A DNA stretch of 64,000 nt from Bactericera cockerelli (taxonomy: Eukaryota > Arthropoda > Insecta > Hemiptera > Triozidae). The notes below the pieces were generated by a model. That model was not told where the DNA came from and searched no databases. It worked only from the letters and a program-made list of their open reading frames with translations. The DNA is taken from assembly GCA_024516035.1 (NCBI GenBank), contig CM044967.1, positions 4,830,859 through 4,894,858 of the forward strand, in the 5' to 3' direction. Positions 10,122 to 21,144 of the stretch are shown here, one piece after another. Position 1 is the stretch's first letter, and each line of letters starts with the position of its first letter. Position numbers and translations under genes: made by a program.

Positions 10122-13100
10122 TTTTTTTTTTTTTTTAAATTGCGTTAATTATTTTACAAAAAAAAATTTCTATTTCCGTGCCTTTATCGACCCAGAATAC
10201 ATTCCAGCACTTACCTACTGAATGGCCATGACAGACTCTTGGGAAGAAATTGTTTAAGATCATGGTTCGCCGTACATTAAACACAACCCAGTCGTCAGCC
10301 ATACCAATTCAGCAACACTCCACGCACCCATGGTCTCTACCGCAAAAGGTTGGAATATATAGCCCTCATTCTTAATGTTTGTATATTTCATTTCTTTTTT
10401 TCTTGCTGCTACTTCTGCCGCCGCTCCTGCTTCATGACATGTTTTTTATTAAATACGTAGGTGCAAACGTATCAACACAAGTTGCATCCCATACTAAACT
10501 CTTGCCATTTGCCCAAGGAATTAATGTAACGCCATCCGGTCTTTTGCCGTCATTTCTTGATAATCCAGTTGGTTCTAAAATGGCGGGAATATTTACCGAA
10601 GACAATGTTCTTTTCAGGATGTCGTTTATTTCGCTATGTCTGTGAAATCTTCCAGCACTTCTACTACAGCTGAGCGGATGAAGACTCTTGGGAGAAACTG
10701 CTTCTCCACAGATACATGTGTAGCCTGTACTTAAAACACAACCAAGTCTCAAGCCCATACAAATTCTAAGTGTATTATTGGTCAGTTGTGTACCAATATT
10801 TTTGCATGGAATAGCAAATAACCATGCATTCGCTTCACTCTTTTGTAAGGCCAAAAATCTTGCTTTGTCATTATTGTCTTCAAACTTAATCCTTTTGTCA
10901 ATCACTTGTTTCACTACGATTTCATCCCAACAGCCTTGTATGTGTAGTTGTGTCTCAGAAGGAATATTCTCATAATTGGATTGCCATAATTCCAAACCGT
11001 CCTGTTCATGTTGAAGAATCAAAGTGTCAACAGGTTTTGATATCATGATGGAGACATTCATCTTCGAACCACAACATGAAGCAAGGTAAGCAGGGAGAGC
11101 AAGATCCATCACACTACGTATTCCCAGGCCACCATTTCTTATAGGAAGGCTTGCTTGAAACCATTTGGGTCCAGAGAGTGAGATGTTGAGGATTTCTTCC
11201 AAAGTAGATTTTAAAATGCCATCCATTTCAATTAATATATCTGCACATTTCCACGTTGGTACAGTACGTAATAAATACATCATTTTGGGTATTCCCAAAC
11301 AATTTTTTAAAAGGTAAAATGCAATGTGAGCAGGAATATCCTTTAAACGCTGGCAAGTCAATTTTAAAACATCGTTTTTTTCATTGATCTTTTCTGCATA
11401 GCCTTCTTCAATCAGTGGGGCACCAAGAAGGGACAAGTTCTGACTTGAAACAATTTTTATTCCAGATAAAAAAGATTGAAAACTATGTACAACATCAGGG
11501 TCCATATTTTTTGATGTAAAATACAACTCGCATTTTCCTGGATTTACTTTTAACCCCACTTTTTCTGACTCTTTCAATAACGTTTTGATATCTTCCAAGA
11601 CGGTGTCAGGCGGTCCACCTAAAATCCCATCATCTAAATAAAACAGATTTAATTCGGATTTTAATTTCTTGATAATTGGATGGATGGTTAAACTGAATGC
11701 TAGGCCAGAACACGGATCACCTTGTTGTGTACCCCTTTGTGATGAGATTGTGTTCGGTCCATAAAATAAGAATGAAGGTTTCGCATACGCTTGAGACATA
11801 AACGGAAAAATTATTGGTGTGATAGTGCGAATTTCCTTCAACATGGAATCTCTTTCAACACAATTGAAAGCATTTCGGTAGTCAATTTTTACCAAGATAA
11901 AATTTGAGTTCTCAGATGATTTTATAAATTTTCGGGTCGCATGTACAACACTCTCACATCCAAGATTGCAAGAAAAGCCAAATTGATTTGGCTTGAAGTA
12001 TGCGGCGCTTTCATCTTGGACGTATAAACATCCAACTTTTGCTGCCAATCTTCTAAAAATGCATCCAATGGCAATCGGTCTTAAACCGCCATCATTTTTA
12101 TTTAAGGCGCACAATGTCGCACCATAGAAGTAAGGCAGAATTTCCTCATTTATTTGTCCATTTAATATCGTATCAATCAATTTTTTAATATTGTCCAATA
12201 GTTTTACTCCAGCATCTCCAGCTGATTTTGCTGTCATGTCTTTTATATGTTGTGAAGTAAGACCATCGATGCCTCCACTTGAACCATTGGGAAAAGATGC
12301 GATACATTTGGCAAGTGTTCTCATGTCTACCTCAACATGAGAGTGTGGTAGAGTTTCTTCATCTTCAGGATTTAAAGATCTTGAAGGTGATGGATGCAAT
12401 TCACTTAATTTGGCCAGATTCTCTTCTGTAATAGGAGCAAGTGTATCATTGGATGAGAGAATACGAATGGCTCCTCGGGTATCAAAATCACAGAGCTTTG
12501 CTTCAACCCGTTTTGAGATGTTGTTGGTACCATTCTCAGTCTTCTTTGCTTTCTTCTTGTGAACAACAGGATATGAACTGGTTTGAATATTTTCTTTCAC
12601 AGAAGAGGTCAAACTTTTTGACGCTATTTTTTCAGGAACCCGAAGACAGGTGTATGAAAAGAGTAGCAATTTTTTCCATGATGAAAAATCATTTTTCACA
12701 GTACACTCGTCTATGACACTTGATAACTTTGTTGATGCAGCGTGGCGTGCACCCTTGGGGATTCTTTTTAACACATGCACATTTGATTTAAAGGTTGTCA
12801 ATAGTTCAGTTAAATTGTCATGTATATTTGTTCCAGACTGAGATGGAAGTGGAAAAGGAGTAGGACTCTGAGTGGTAACATTAAGGTGTTTTTTAGTTTG
12901 ATGTATTCTCAACCCCTTGAGTGTCGTGAAATCTTTCTCACACAAGTTGCACCGATGACCAGACGAGGATGAAAGTGGTAGTTGACCAGACGCAGGCGGT
13001 ATCTCAGATGTAGAATTGAGACTTATATCCATGCTATGTGAGGGTCCAGGGACAGGATCATCAGGATCAGGTGGAGGCATAGAACCAGGATCAGGTGGAC

Positions 13101-13330
13101 GTGGAGGTGACATTCTTCAAATAGAATTTACTGTCGGTAGCAGCATATTATAACTAATAATTTTTTGCATAAAGTAAATAGTGTGTTGTCTAAAAGTGTA
13201 TTTCAAGAGGTTTGATTATTATAAAGTGTGTAATTTTGTAGAAAGTTTAAATTATTTAGGAGAAATTTCTAGATTTTAGGAGCTCCGGTTTTCGATGTTG
13301 CTCGGAGGAAGTTTAGTTATATTTTACAGG
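10122..13330 (-). mobile_element. R2-like non-LTR retrotransposon (restriction-like endonuclease type)
   Basis: Minus-strand element with poly-A tail (poly-T at 10122-10137), a short 3'UTR, a long ORF, and an upstream leader to about 13330. The internal order (zinc finger, RT, CCHC-type knuckle, PD-(D/E)xK endonuclease) defines the R2/R4/NeSL/CRE-type group. The clade cannot be fixed by eye. Confidence 0.8.
10432..13113 (-). CDS. R2-like LINE ORF: zinc finger, reverse transcriptase, restriction-like endonuclease (frameshifted end)
   Basis: An 893-codon ORF. A Pro/Asp-rich start leads to a C2H2 finger (C55, C58, H71, H76; CNLCEKDF...LRIHQTKKH), which in this group binds the target site. The reverse transcriptase has motif A KIDYRNAFN (D411), motif B QQGDPCSGLAFS, and the catalytic YLDD at 492-495 (most relatives have FADD), then VNPGKCELYF. 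A knuckle of the CxC...HPLSC type precedes the nuclease core KRPDG (D860) and VWDATCVDT (D876). The frame then breaks: the ORF stops at IKNMS, but another frame continues from about 10436 with HEAGAAAEVAARKKE and FQPFAVET, aligning with the intact C-terminus of the element at 42613. Further stops follow down to about 10170. The protein would lack about 120 residues, so the copy is probably inactive though its RT and nuclease residues survive. Confidence 0.85.
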   Translation of the reverse strand: MSPPRPPDPGSMPPPDPDDPVPGPSHSMDISLNSTSEIPPASGQLPLSSSSGHRCNLCEKDFTTLKGLRIHQTKKHLNVTTQSPTPFPLPSQSGTNIHDNLTELLTTFKSNVHVLKRIPKGARHAASTKLSSVIDECTVKNDFSSWKKLLLFSYTCLRVPEKIASKSLTSSVKENIQTSSYPVVHKKKAKKTENGTNNISKRVEAKLCDFDTRGAIRILSSNDTLAPITEENLAKLSELHPSPSRSLNPEDEETLPHSHVEVDMRTLAKCIASFPNGSSGGIDGLTSQHIKDMTAKSAGDAGVKLLDNIKKLIDTILNGQINEEILPYFYGATLCALNKNDGGLRPIAIGCIFRRLAAKVGCLYVQDESAAYFKPNQFGFSCNLGCESVVHATRKFIKSSENSNFILVKIDYRNAFNCVERDSMLKEIRTITPIIFPFMSQAYAKPSFLFYGPNTISSQRGTQQGDPCSGLAFSLTIHPIIKKLKSELNLFYLDDGILGGPPDTVLEDIKTLLKESEKVGLKVNPGKCELYFTSKNMDPDVVHSFQSFLSGIKIVSSQNLSLLGAPLIEEGYAEKINEKNDVLKLTCQRLKDIPAHIAFYLLKNCLGIPKMMYLLRTVPTWKCADILIEMDGILKSTLEEILNISLSGPKWFQASLPIRNGGLGIRSVMDLALPAYLASCCGSKMNVSIMISKPVDTLILQHEQDGLELWQSNYENIPSETQLHIQGCWDEIVVKQVIDKRIKFEDNNDKARFLALQKSEANAWLFAIPCKNIGTQLTNNTLRICMGLRLGCVLSTGYTCICGEAVSPKSLHPLSCSRSAGRFHRHSEINDILKRTLSSVNIPAILEPTGLSRNDGKRPDGVTLIPWANGKSLVWDATCVDTFAPTYLIKNMS

Positions 13331-13334
13331 TAAA

Positions 13335-13515
13335 ATATATCTCTGTATAAGGGATATTTGTAATTTATCTCTGTATAAGGAAAAATAACCTCTTTATAAG
13401 AGAAACCTGGATATTAGATAAATAAATTCTGTTCCCTTGAGTCTTATATCCAGGTTCGACTTTATCTAATCTAACCTGGATAAGATCATTATCTCTTATC
13501 TAGGTTAGACCGTAA
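13335..13515. repeat. pogo-like MITE remnants
   Basis: Several copies of the terminal motif tatccaggttcgact and its complement with intervening ataagagaa motifs. Matches the MITE ends at 22601-22688 and 28477-28604. Confidence 0.55.
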
Positions 13516-14340
13516 TATGAATTTCAAAATATCGTTTGTGAAACTGTATTTTTTGTAAAAGCAACATTCAAAATTGTGTCAAAATAATTTTACTTGGCCT
13601 TTTGAATTTATTGGGTAAATTAGAATCACTTTCTATTGGTGCTTCATAAAAAAATTGGGCTCCTACATGTTTCAAAATACCATTGATGGAACTATATTTT
13701 TTATAATTTTTATCTTGTCTCTCATAAACTTCAATTTGTTGTTTGTAATATTATGTATCTTATCGTATAACAGTCAAATGTCTACTATTAGTGTAATGGG
13801 GTACTTCAGAGTGTAAAAAACTCGATATTTGTAAAATAAACTTTGGGGAAAAAAAATAAAGATTTTCATTGAAATGAATTTGCGTTCTTCATTGTCAGAG
13901 ATTTTCTTCCAAATAAGTTGGTCATCTTCTTTGTGTTATAATCTCAAGATTGAGTGAAAGACCTGTGAAAGCTGAAAGCTCCTCTGCTTTACCTATAGAA
14001 AGCAAAAAAATAATGAAGCCTTAAAGATCGAGCTCCATAACTGGTTTTCCAAAAACTATAAAAGAAAAAAAAAAAGTTGAGTTCTGTGTCATCAAACTGT
14101 GACTTTAGCTGTTAGAGGATAATCATTCTTAATTTGATAACCTACCCTCAGTTTTTTTATAGCTGATTTGAGTTTTTTTCAAAAATTTAATATGCAATTA
14201 ATGCAATTTAAAATATATATCTTATCCTACATTCAGGAGCATAGGCGGGGGGTTCTGGGGAGAAAACCAAGCCCGAAATTTCAAGAAACCCCTGAAAAAA
14301 GTATGCAATCCGCAAAATAATATTGACTAGAATAATGTAA
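13516..14340. other. Gene-free stretch
   Basis: AT-rich. The end (14230-14330, ggggttctggggagaaaacc..., ttcaagaaacccctgaaaaa) matches 47405-47560, an unclassified dispersed repeat. Confidence 0.5.
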
Positions 14341-14554
14341 CAATAATTATAATAATATCTCCTTATTTATACTGCCCGATTAGGACTATTAGAGTCCTAT
14401 TATTCCAGCAGTAAGCTCAAGACATATTATTATGTGGTAAAAATCCCGAATGGGAGGATAACTTGTCATGTCCCGGCATGGTTTCGAGCCCACGAACTGT
14501 GGAATCTTTGGATTCACAGAGTGCCGCCTTTACCACTGAGCTACCGGGGCAGAC
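14341..14554 (-). repeat. SINE-A copy
   Basis: Complete minus-strand copy, from tatttatactgcccgattag to ccactgagctaccggggcag. Confidence 0.85.
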
Positions 14555-15180
14555 AATGAATTCAACAGAAGAGGTTATGTAATTTATGGGTGGAAGAGCT
14601 CATTAATGTGAATCCTGCCACAATAGGAAAGCCAAAAAAAAAAAAAAAAAGACAAAAGCACCTGCTCCGGTTCAATTGCTTACGAAATCTTATTGAATCG
14701 GGGCAGAATGCTAACGCAAAATTGAAAAGAAAAAGTTATTATAAAACAGCGCCACAAAAAATGAAATGTTGAGAAGTTTGGTAAATTCCATGTTTAACAC
14801 TTTACCTACTTAAATGCTCACAACTATCCCCTCTAAATTTGAAGCTATCAGAAAGAAAAACGAAAACTTAATTTGATTTGTTTTGGAAATATTTAGATTT
14901 CGAGTCGTACGGCTTAAAAAAATACATAAAAGTAGCTCGAAGTTAATTTGCCAGAAATGATTGACATTGATTGACTGTCTCTATTTTGAACTAGGTTTGT
15001 CACAGTGATGCCATATCGAGTTGCCAGAACTCGTATTAAAAAGTTCCCATTGCTCTCGTAAAAAATCCCCAATGTCATAGAAAGAACACGAAATTCCGCA
15101 ACTGAATTTTTTCAAACCACCATACAAAATTTCAAGAGCTTTGCTATTACCTAAATAAATATTAAAAAAAAAAAAAAATC
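14555..15180. other. Gene-free stretch with LINE tail fragment
   Basis: 14582-14630 resembles the tail gggtgaaagagctcactcc seen near 46117. The Lys-rich 60-codon ORF here is a by-product of the A-rich tail. Confidence 0.45.
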
Positions 15181-15277
15181 ATTTTCAATGTTCACCAAAA
15201 CGGCCCCAATGCTGCCTCGAGTGGCCTAGTTCGGCATAAAAACAAAAAAATCTAGGAATAACGAACATGTGCAGTGT

Positions 15278-15486
15278 GCACTGGTTGTCAAGTGGTTCAA
15301 ACGCTAGTCTGGTAATCCAGGTAGAGTATGGATGCGTTGGTTCGAATTCCAACCAGTGCATGAATTTTTTCTCATTCATTTGAGTTTGTGACATTTGTTT
15401 GTTTCTGAGGGTTAGGTGGTAGAAAAAGTTTTGAGCACTAACCTTGCCTGGTGGTTAGCTTCCACTAAAGAGTATTATTATTATAA
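15278..15486 (+). repeat. SINE-B copy (tRNA-derived)
   Basis: Reference copy for family B: gcactggttgtcaagtggtt head, B box ggttcgaattccaaccagtg, body with gtgacatttgtttg, tail ttccactaaagagtattatt. Confidence 0.85.
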
Positions 15487-15502
15487 CATGTATATTAAAG
15501 TT

Positions 15503-15705
15503 GTCTGGGGACTATAAACAGGGAGTAGACCAGCAGTATGGCTGGACGACTATAACATGGAGTAGACCAGCATTGGCTTGGTTCCGGGGGCCCTTATCAA
15601 TTATTAGCCTCCTTGTAAAGACAGGGGTAGAAGTGCTGAGTCATTCCTCCACTGTCTGGCTAGCAGCGTCCACGATGACGCCACCCTATGATGATGATGA
15701 TTAAA
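15503..15705 (+). repeat. 38-bp unit plus dispersed body
   Basis: Two 38-bp-type units then the body cccttatcaattattagcct to acgccaccctatgatgatga. Confidence 0.8.
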
Positions 15706-15984
15706 GTTGAACAATTTTGAAGTATACGGTCGGGAGTTATCGTGGAACAGACAGACAGACAAACGAAACCCAAAGCTCCCAGTACCCAAGTTTAAACAGA
15801 ACAGCCACATCTATTGAATAAACCACTTCACTTCCTATCTAAACACCATAGTTGAGCAACATTGTTGATCTTGGTTGGTCGATCATAAGGGCATTGGTAT
15901 AAAAAAAAGTATTTCAATATGAGTGAAACTCAATAATTAGGCAGATAAATTAATGAGAAGGAGATATTACCAATCATTGATCGA

Positions 15985-16205
15985 GGTGGTTATGGTGCTA
16001 AAGTTCAGCTAAATAATCAATCCAGCTAGTGGATCCGTGATCTGTGGATAGGATCCCACCCAAATGATTTTTCCTCATTTATTTGAGTACATATAATTGT
16101 ATATATGACCACATAATAATAAGACTGAAGTTTAGGTGGTAGAAAATGCTTTGAGCATTAAATTTGACTGGTGGTTACCTTCCACTAAAGAGTATTATTA
16201 CAATA
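15985..16205 (+). repeat. SINE-B copy, diverged
   Basis: Head weak (gtggttatggtgctaaag), tail clear (ggtggttaccttccactaaa). Confidence 0.65.
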
Positions 16206-16454
16206 TGATACATAATTAACAAAAAAATTAAGCAAAAAATATCTTCAGTATCCCTAAAAATCCAATATTTGTCCTCAATTTTTTTTCCCAGAAGTTCTCA
16301 TACCCATTCTGGGGATAGAAATTTCCCATCTGGCAACCCTGAGAAAAGCCCCTTCAATTTCAATCGGTTATGAAAACTATGATCAACACTCAGTCCTGAA
16401 ATGATCTACCTTCTAATGTAGTTAAATAATGATTATGAAGATACTTAACAATCA

Positions 16455-16545
16455 TTGGTGAGTGGTCAAGGCACCAGTCTGCTAGTCCAGGATCCGGGAG
16501 TTCATATCCAACCCAATATAAGAATTTCCTCAATTGTTCTCCTTC
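16455..16545 (+). repeat. SINE-B head fragment
   Basis: tgagtggtcaaggcaccagt ... agtccaggatccgggagttc; no tail. Confidence 0.55.
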
Positions 16546-16647
16546 CATTTTTTACATATTATGAGAATTACGAGCAAAAACTATTTCAATAATTCATAAC
16601 TATATTATACTATACCGTTAGAAATCTTTTAACTAGTGGAGAGTAAA

Positions 16648-16800
16648 AACCGACCTAAGTAGCTTGATCGATAAGACGGCGGACTTGTAACCTGGAGGTC
16701 GGTGGTTCAAGGGTTTCAGTAAAGATTTAGTAAAGCGAGTTTGAGTAGATGTGACATCGCGAAAGTGATTAACACATGTATGATAACTTAACTTAAAAAA
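16648..16800 (+). repeat. SINE-C copy
   Basis: accgacctaagtagcttgat to gtgattaacacatgtatgat; part of the B-box region is missing. Confidence 0.8.
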
Positions 16801-16859
16801 ACTTAGTGAAGAGTAAAAGTTATTGTTCATTTCTCTCATTCTCAACATGCATTGAGGGT

Positions 16860-17204
16860 AGGCCGGCACTAGCTGATTCGATATACCTATATGGCGGATT
16901 TGCAGATGTCAAGGGCCCACACTTTGGGGGCTTCGCATTATGGCGATGATATTCATAGAGAAAAATGTGAGATATACAATGGCTGTATTCCATATCTCAA
17001 GGAAAAATATCTAGAATCATATGGTGAAAGAGACTTTCAAGTTTTGGGACTCTGGTTTGGAAGTCGAGGAACAATATCCAAAAATGTTTTAAATTTCTTT
17101 GACAAGTTCCACCTTCCCAAAAATTTACTAAAAATACTGTCACAAACTATTATTTGTGACAGTGTTAAAATAGTAAATTTTCATATCTATTCCAACTCTT
17201 GAAG
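16860..17204 (+). pseudogene. Non-LTR retrotransposon 3'-terminal coding fragment
   Basis: Frame from 16891 to a stop at 17202 (103 codons) reading EKCEIYNGCIPYLKEKYLES, FQVLGLWFGSRGTISKNVLN, KILSQTIICDSVKIV. The layout (short Lys/Tyr-rich helix, VLGLWFGSRGTI strand, then a final ILSQ...ICDSVKIV helix) is that of the C-terminal tail of arthropod LINE polyproteins. The RT domain is not present, so this is a 5'-truncated insert. Assignment is by general resemblance only. Confidence 0.55.
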
Positions 17205-17361
17205 AAAGAAAATAGAAAATTAATAAGAAAGAATAAGAAAATATGTATAAAAAAAAAGATGTACTCTAATGTATTGATTAATATGCTGTGTTTTTAAGCA
17301 ACCTTCAGATATGTGGGCAGCAACGTTTTATAATAAAACTGTATCTCTCTCCTATTAAGGG

Positions 17362-17695
17362 CGAAATGTTGTGACTACTGCCCGTAGTCCAAAGATCCTG
17401 AGTTCGATTCCCAGTTGGAGCAGACTTTTCGCACAAAAAATTCTGTTCCCTTCGAACATGTGAGGCTGGCAATTTCGGCCCTACCCAGGCTAGGTGAGGT
17501 TAATGTGGGTAGCTGGTACGATTCCCAGCGAATGGAGAGTAAAACCCCCGTCCTGTCTACCTCAAGGCAGGACGTTAAATAGAATCAATGGACATGAAAG
17601 GAGCCAAGACATTGGATCTGGGCGTCCATATAATCCTCTCACCACCGTGATTTAGTTATCAATACCTAACTCACGGACACGGAATTATTATTATA
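17362..17695 (+). repeat. SINE-E copy, tail type 1
   Basis: tRNA-like head (gttgtgactactgcccgtag, gagttcgattcccagttgg), shared body (cctacccaggctaggtgagg ... gcgaatggagagtaaaaccc), then tail 1 (caatggacatgaaaggagcc ... actcacggacacggaattat). Confidence 0.85.
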
Positions 17696-17815
17696 AGGGC
17701 GAAATTAATAGACAAAATCGAAATCTTTGGTTTTCCCTAACTAAGCTAAAACGCAAAACCTAGACTTTGCGCCACAGAGCTATTACAAAAACGTCTATTG
17801 ATTCCGCCATATGTT
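17696..17815 (+). repeat. Short MITE, GGGCGAAATTAATAGAC family
   Basis: Ends gggcgaaattaatagac and gtctattgattccgcc; about 118 bp. Internal ttggttttccct and gcgccacagagctattac recur in the copies at 42006, 42443, 48740 and 49488. Confidence 0.8.
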
Positions 17816-19285
17816 TTTGAATGATCTTACACTAGCTCTTCTTGTATTTTCATCTTATATTATAAAATTATTCGTTTGTGTATGTGTATGTTTGTCCTTC
17901 TATAACTCGAGAACCGCAAATTGGATTGACCTGAAATTTTGCATAGGTAAAGATGACAGATTAAGTAGGGTTGCGCTATCATAATAAATAGTAAATTATA
18001 GAGACCAAAAGTGCGGGTTCCTTTCACAACGACCACATAAATAGGTGGATGTATTGTCTTATACCACTTTTGTATAATTTAATGATAATAAGTTTGTTGT
18101 ATTCTTTGCATCCATCAATAACTTTCATTGATGGTATATTCATTTCAATATACCATTGTGGTGGCTCCTACAAAGTTCCTAAGAGTGATCACAAGAAAAA
18201 CAGGAATTTCAGTAAGAATGAAAGAACGCTGTTAAAGCAAACTTTACTTTATTCTTAAAATGATTTAAAATTACAAACAAATTTATTTGTACTAGTATGA
18301 ACGTAGGTATCAAAGAAATCACCTCTTAAACCAAAACATTACGTTATCACATAAAGAAGTCATCTGTACTCCGTTAAAATAAGGCGTTAGATAAAAAAAA
18401 AATCCCTTAAGTCATATTAACTTTAAAGTTTTAAAATATAAAAAAGAAAACAATTGTACCTATGAGATATACAAATAGTCATTGAGAACTGAAATGAATT
18501 TATTCATTCTCAATTAACGGCTACTAATCTCTCTTTTTAAAATCTATTTCATCATGACATAATGAAAGATGTTTTCTTACAGAAAATGATCGACAATATG
18601 TATTTATTTATTTTTCTCGATCAACAAAAAAATTAAATATAAAAAGAAAACAGTTAATTTTTTCAAGTGATTATTTAAAACCAACATGAAAATTATCTAA
18701 TCAATTTTTTTGCAGATAAACAAAGTCTCAATTATTGGATAAATAAGATATTTATACAAATATAAATATAGTAATTAAATTAATTGCTTTGTACGTACAT
18801 ACCTAGTTAAAATAACTCGTTATTAAAGTAATGCGATAACGAACCAAAAAGAAAGCAGTGAAATTTATATGAAACTTCTCGTATAGCAATCGTGTAATTA
18901 AATCAGGATAGTTCAGATAGTTCTGTTGCTTTGGCTCTAAAATAAAGCTTTTAAATTTTTATTCAAAGTTTTTAACACAAATTTTTTCTAAGGAAACGTT
19001 CATTTGTATAATTAATATCTGTAAATAATGCCCCTGTACTATATTGTGTACAATAGACCACCGGGGTAGGTAAGGGAGGGGATTTTGGGAGGATATCGGG
19101 GGAACGAAAATTTGATTTCTGCGCCAAATATTTTCAAAAGATCTCCTCGAATCAGCTATCAAAAATTTAGTATCCAATACAGGAAAAGCCCACAGGTAGC
19201 TAGGTTATAAGTTTTTTTTCGAATTTCACCTATGCTAGATCTTACGCCACTCATCGGGCTTTGAGCATTTCTCAAAAAAGCCAGT
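17816..19285. other. Gene-free AT-rich stretch
   Basis: 17855-18000 (ataactcgagaaccgcaaat, gacctgaaattttgcatagg) resembles common arthropod repeat ends. The rest shows no coding or RNA feature, apart from a small hairpin at 18111-18133 (ccatcaataac/ttgatgg). Confidence 0.45.
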
Positions 19286-19640
19286 CCTCGATCTGGTGGT
19301 AGGTAAATGTGGCGGTCTGGTAATCCAGAGGTCGCGGGTTCAAAACCCAGCCGGGACATCACATGTTATCCTCCCGTTTGGGAAGTGATATTTTACGTGT
19401 CCGATCCTGTTTGTAAGGGATTCCTTCCGGTGCGCTCGTGTTGACCCAGCACCTAAATGGGAAGTATTGTGTCCCTTCTCGCCCATCAGAGGGGAGGCAT
19501 ACTACGGGATGGACAAACTACAAACATCACAGATCACTAGAGTCTACAGTAGTTCCTGTTTCATGGCTACAAAATAAAAAAGGCTGTGAAACACTCAACT
19601 TAAAAATGAAAAATAGAAAGCAATCATCATCATTGAAATG
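19286..19640 (+). repeat. Chimeric SINE: A-type head joined to SINE-H body
   Basis: A-like head (ccagaggtcgcgggttcaaa, acccagccgggacatcaca) passes directly into the H body (tgtttgtaagggattccttc, cccagcacctaaatgggaag, cgaggcatac-like, tgtgaaacactcaacttaaa). Confidence 0.65.
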
Positions 19641-19864
19641 TGGTGGAGCTCAGAATCGATGATTCACCACGTTGGTTGAATACCGATGTGCCGTCACCAT
19701 ACGGAACACCCTTAGCTTGTTCAAGTAGCCAGGACCATCAGAACCGCCACTGAAACATTCCCAGCCCCTTGAGATTATGCCAGTAGGAAGGAGAACACAT
19801 ATCTGTGGAAAAAAATATTTTTTTTTTAATTTTAGTACCCAAATAAGGATTTCGTTCAAAAAAT

Positions 19865-20062
19865 TGGATTTGCCAGATACATGGTCAAGACGGGAGTTTT
19901 ACCCTCCATTCGCTGGGAATTGTACCAGCTCCTCACATAACCCTCACCCAGCCTCACGTGTTTAGAGGGAATGTAAGAAAATTTTGCCCCAACCGGGATT
20001 CGAACTTGGGACCTCAGGACTACGGGTAGTAGTCACAACCGTTACGCCACGGCGGCTGTGTA
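19865..20062 (-). repeat. SINE-E copy
   Basis: Minus strand: body gggagttttaccctccattc at the left, B box complement gggattcgaacttgggacct, head complement gttacgccacggcggct at the right. Confidence 0.8.
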
Positions 20063-20089
20063 AACAAATGATGATCGAGGATCATATAA

Positions 20090-20890
20090 CCGGCGGAAAT
20101 TGAAGGGACAATTAAGACCACCTTTTCGCGTGATGAAGCCAATCGTGTGTCAAAAAGTTTTTGACACAGTCATAATTAGTCAGGTAGGGTGTTTTAGGAC
20201 TGTGTTTTGATCGCAGTTCTCATAATCGGCAGAAATTGAAGGGGCAATTAATCTGATTAGACCACCTTTTCAAGTGGTGAAGCTTTGTGCGTCAAAAAGC
20301 TTTGTGCACATTCATAATTAGTTACGTAGAGTGTGTTAGGATTTTCGACTCCTTATGAGCGGGTTTAATAATAATACTCTTTACTGGAAGGTAACCACTA
20401 GGCGAGGTTAATGCTCAAAGTTTTCTACCACCTAACCCTCAGACTCTTATTATTATGTAATCACAAACTCAAATTAATGAGGAAAAATTCATGCACTGGG
20501 TGGGATTTGAACGAACGGATTCCTACGTTATCTGGATTACCAGACCAGCGCGTTAACCACTTGACAGGGATTAAAGACAAAGTAAAAGAAGAAGTGTGTT
20601 AGGACTGAGTTTTGATCGAAGTTCTCAAAATCGGCAGAAATTGAAGGGGCAATTAAGCCGATTTGACCATCTTCGGCAGAAATTGAAGGGGCAATTAAGC
20701 CGATTTGACTATCTTAGGTGAGTGAAGATATTCACACATCTGACCATCATTTCAAGTGGTGAAGCTTGATGCGTCAAAAAGCTTTGTACACATTCATAAT
20801 TAGTTACGTAGACTGTGAGACTGAGTATTAATCAAAATTCTCAATTCTCATGATTGGCAGAAATTGAAGGGGCAATAAAGAAAATTCGAT
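20090..20890 (+). repeat. Tandem repeat with aaattgaaggggcaatta units
   Basis: Units beginning ggcagaaattgaaggggcaa occur at about 20092, 20228, 20631, 20678 and 20857, with a shared internal gcgtcaaaaagctttgtgca and cattcataattagtta. A SINE-B copy splits the array. Confidence 0.75.
20367..20572 (-). repeat. SINE-B copy inside the 20 kb tandem array
   Basis: Minus strand: aatactctttactggaaggt to gttaaccacttgacaggga. Confidence 0.8.
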
Positions 20891-20952
20891 CGCCCAATCA
20901 TGTAGTGTAACAAATTTTGTTGTTGTGATTATTGATTTACACAAATGATATG

Positions 20953-21112
20953 ATAACCGACCTCAGTAGCTTGGTCGATAATGCATCGAACTTGTAACCT
21001 GGAGGTCGGTAGTCCAAGTCCCGGTTTCAGCGTAAATTTTTTAAAGTGAGTTTGAGTAGTTGTAATATCACGAAAGTTTATAACAGTATAACACAAATAT
21101 GATATAAAAAAA
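20953..21112 (+). repeat. SINE-C copy
   Basis: accgacctcagtagcttggt to cacgaaagtttataaca. Confidence 0.85.
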
Positions 21113-21144
21113 TGATGTGATAACTCATCCTTTCTGTATCCTAT

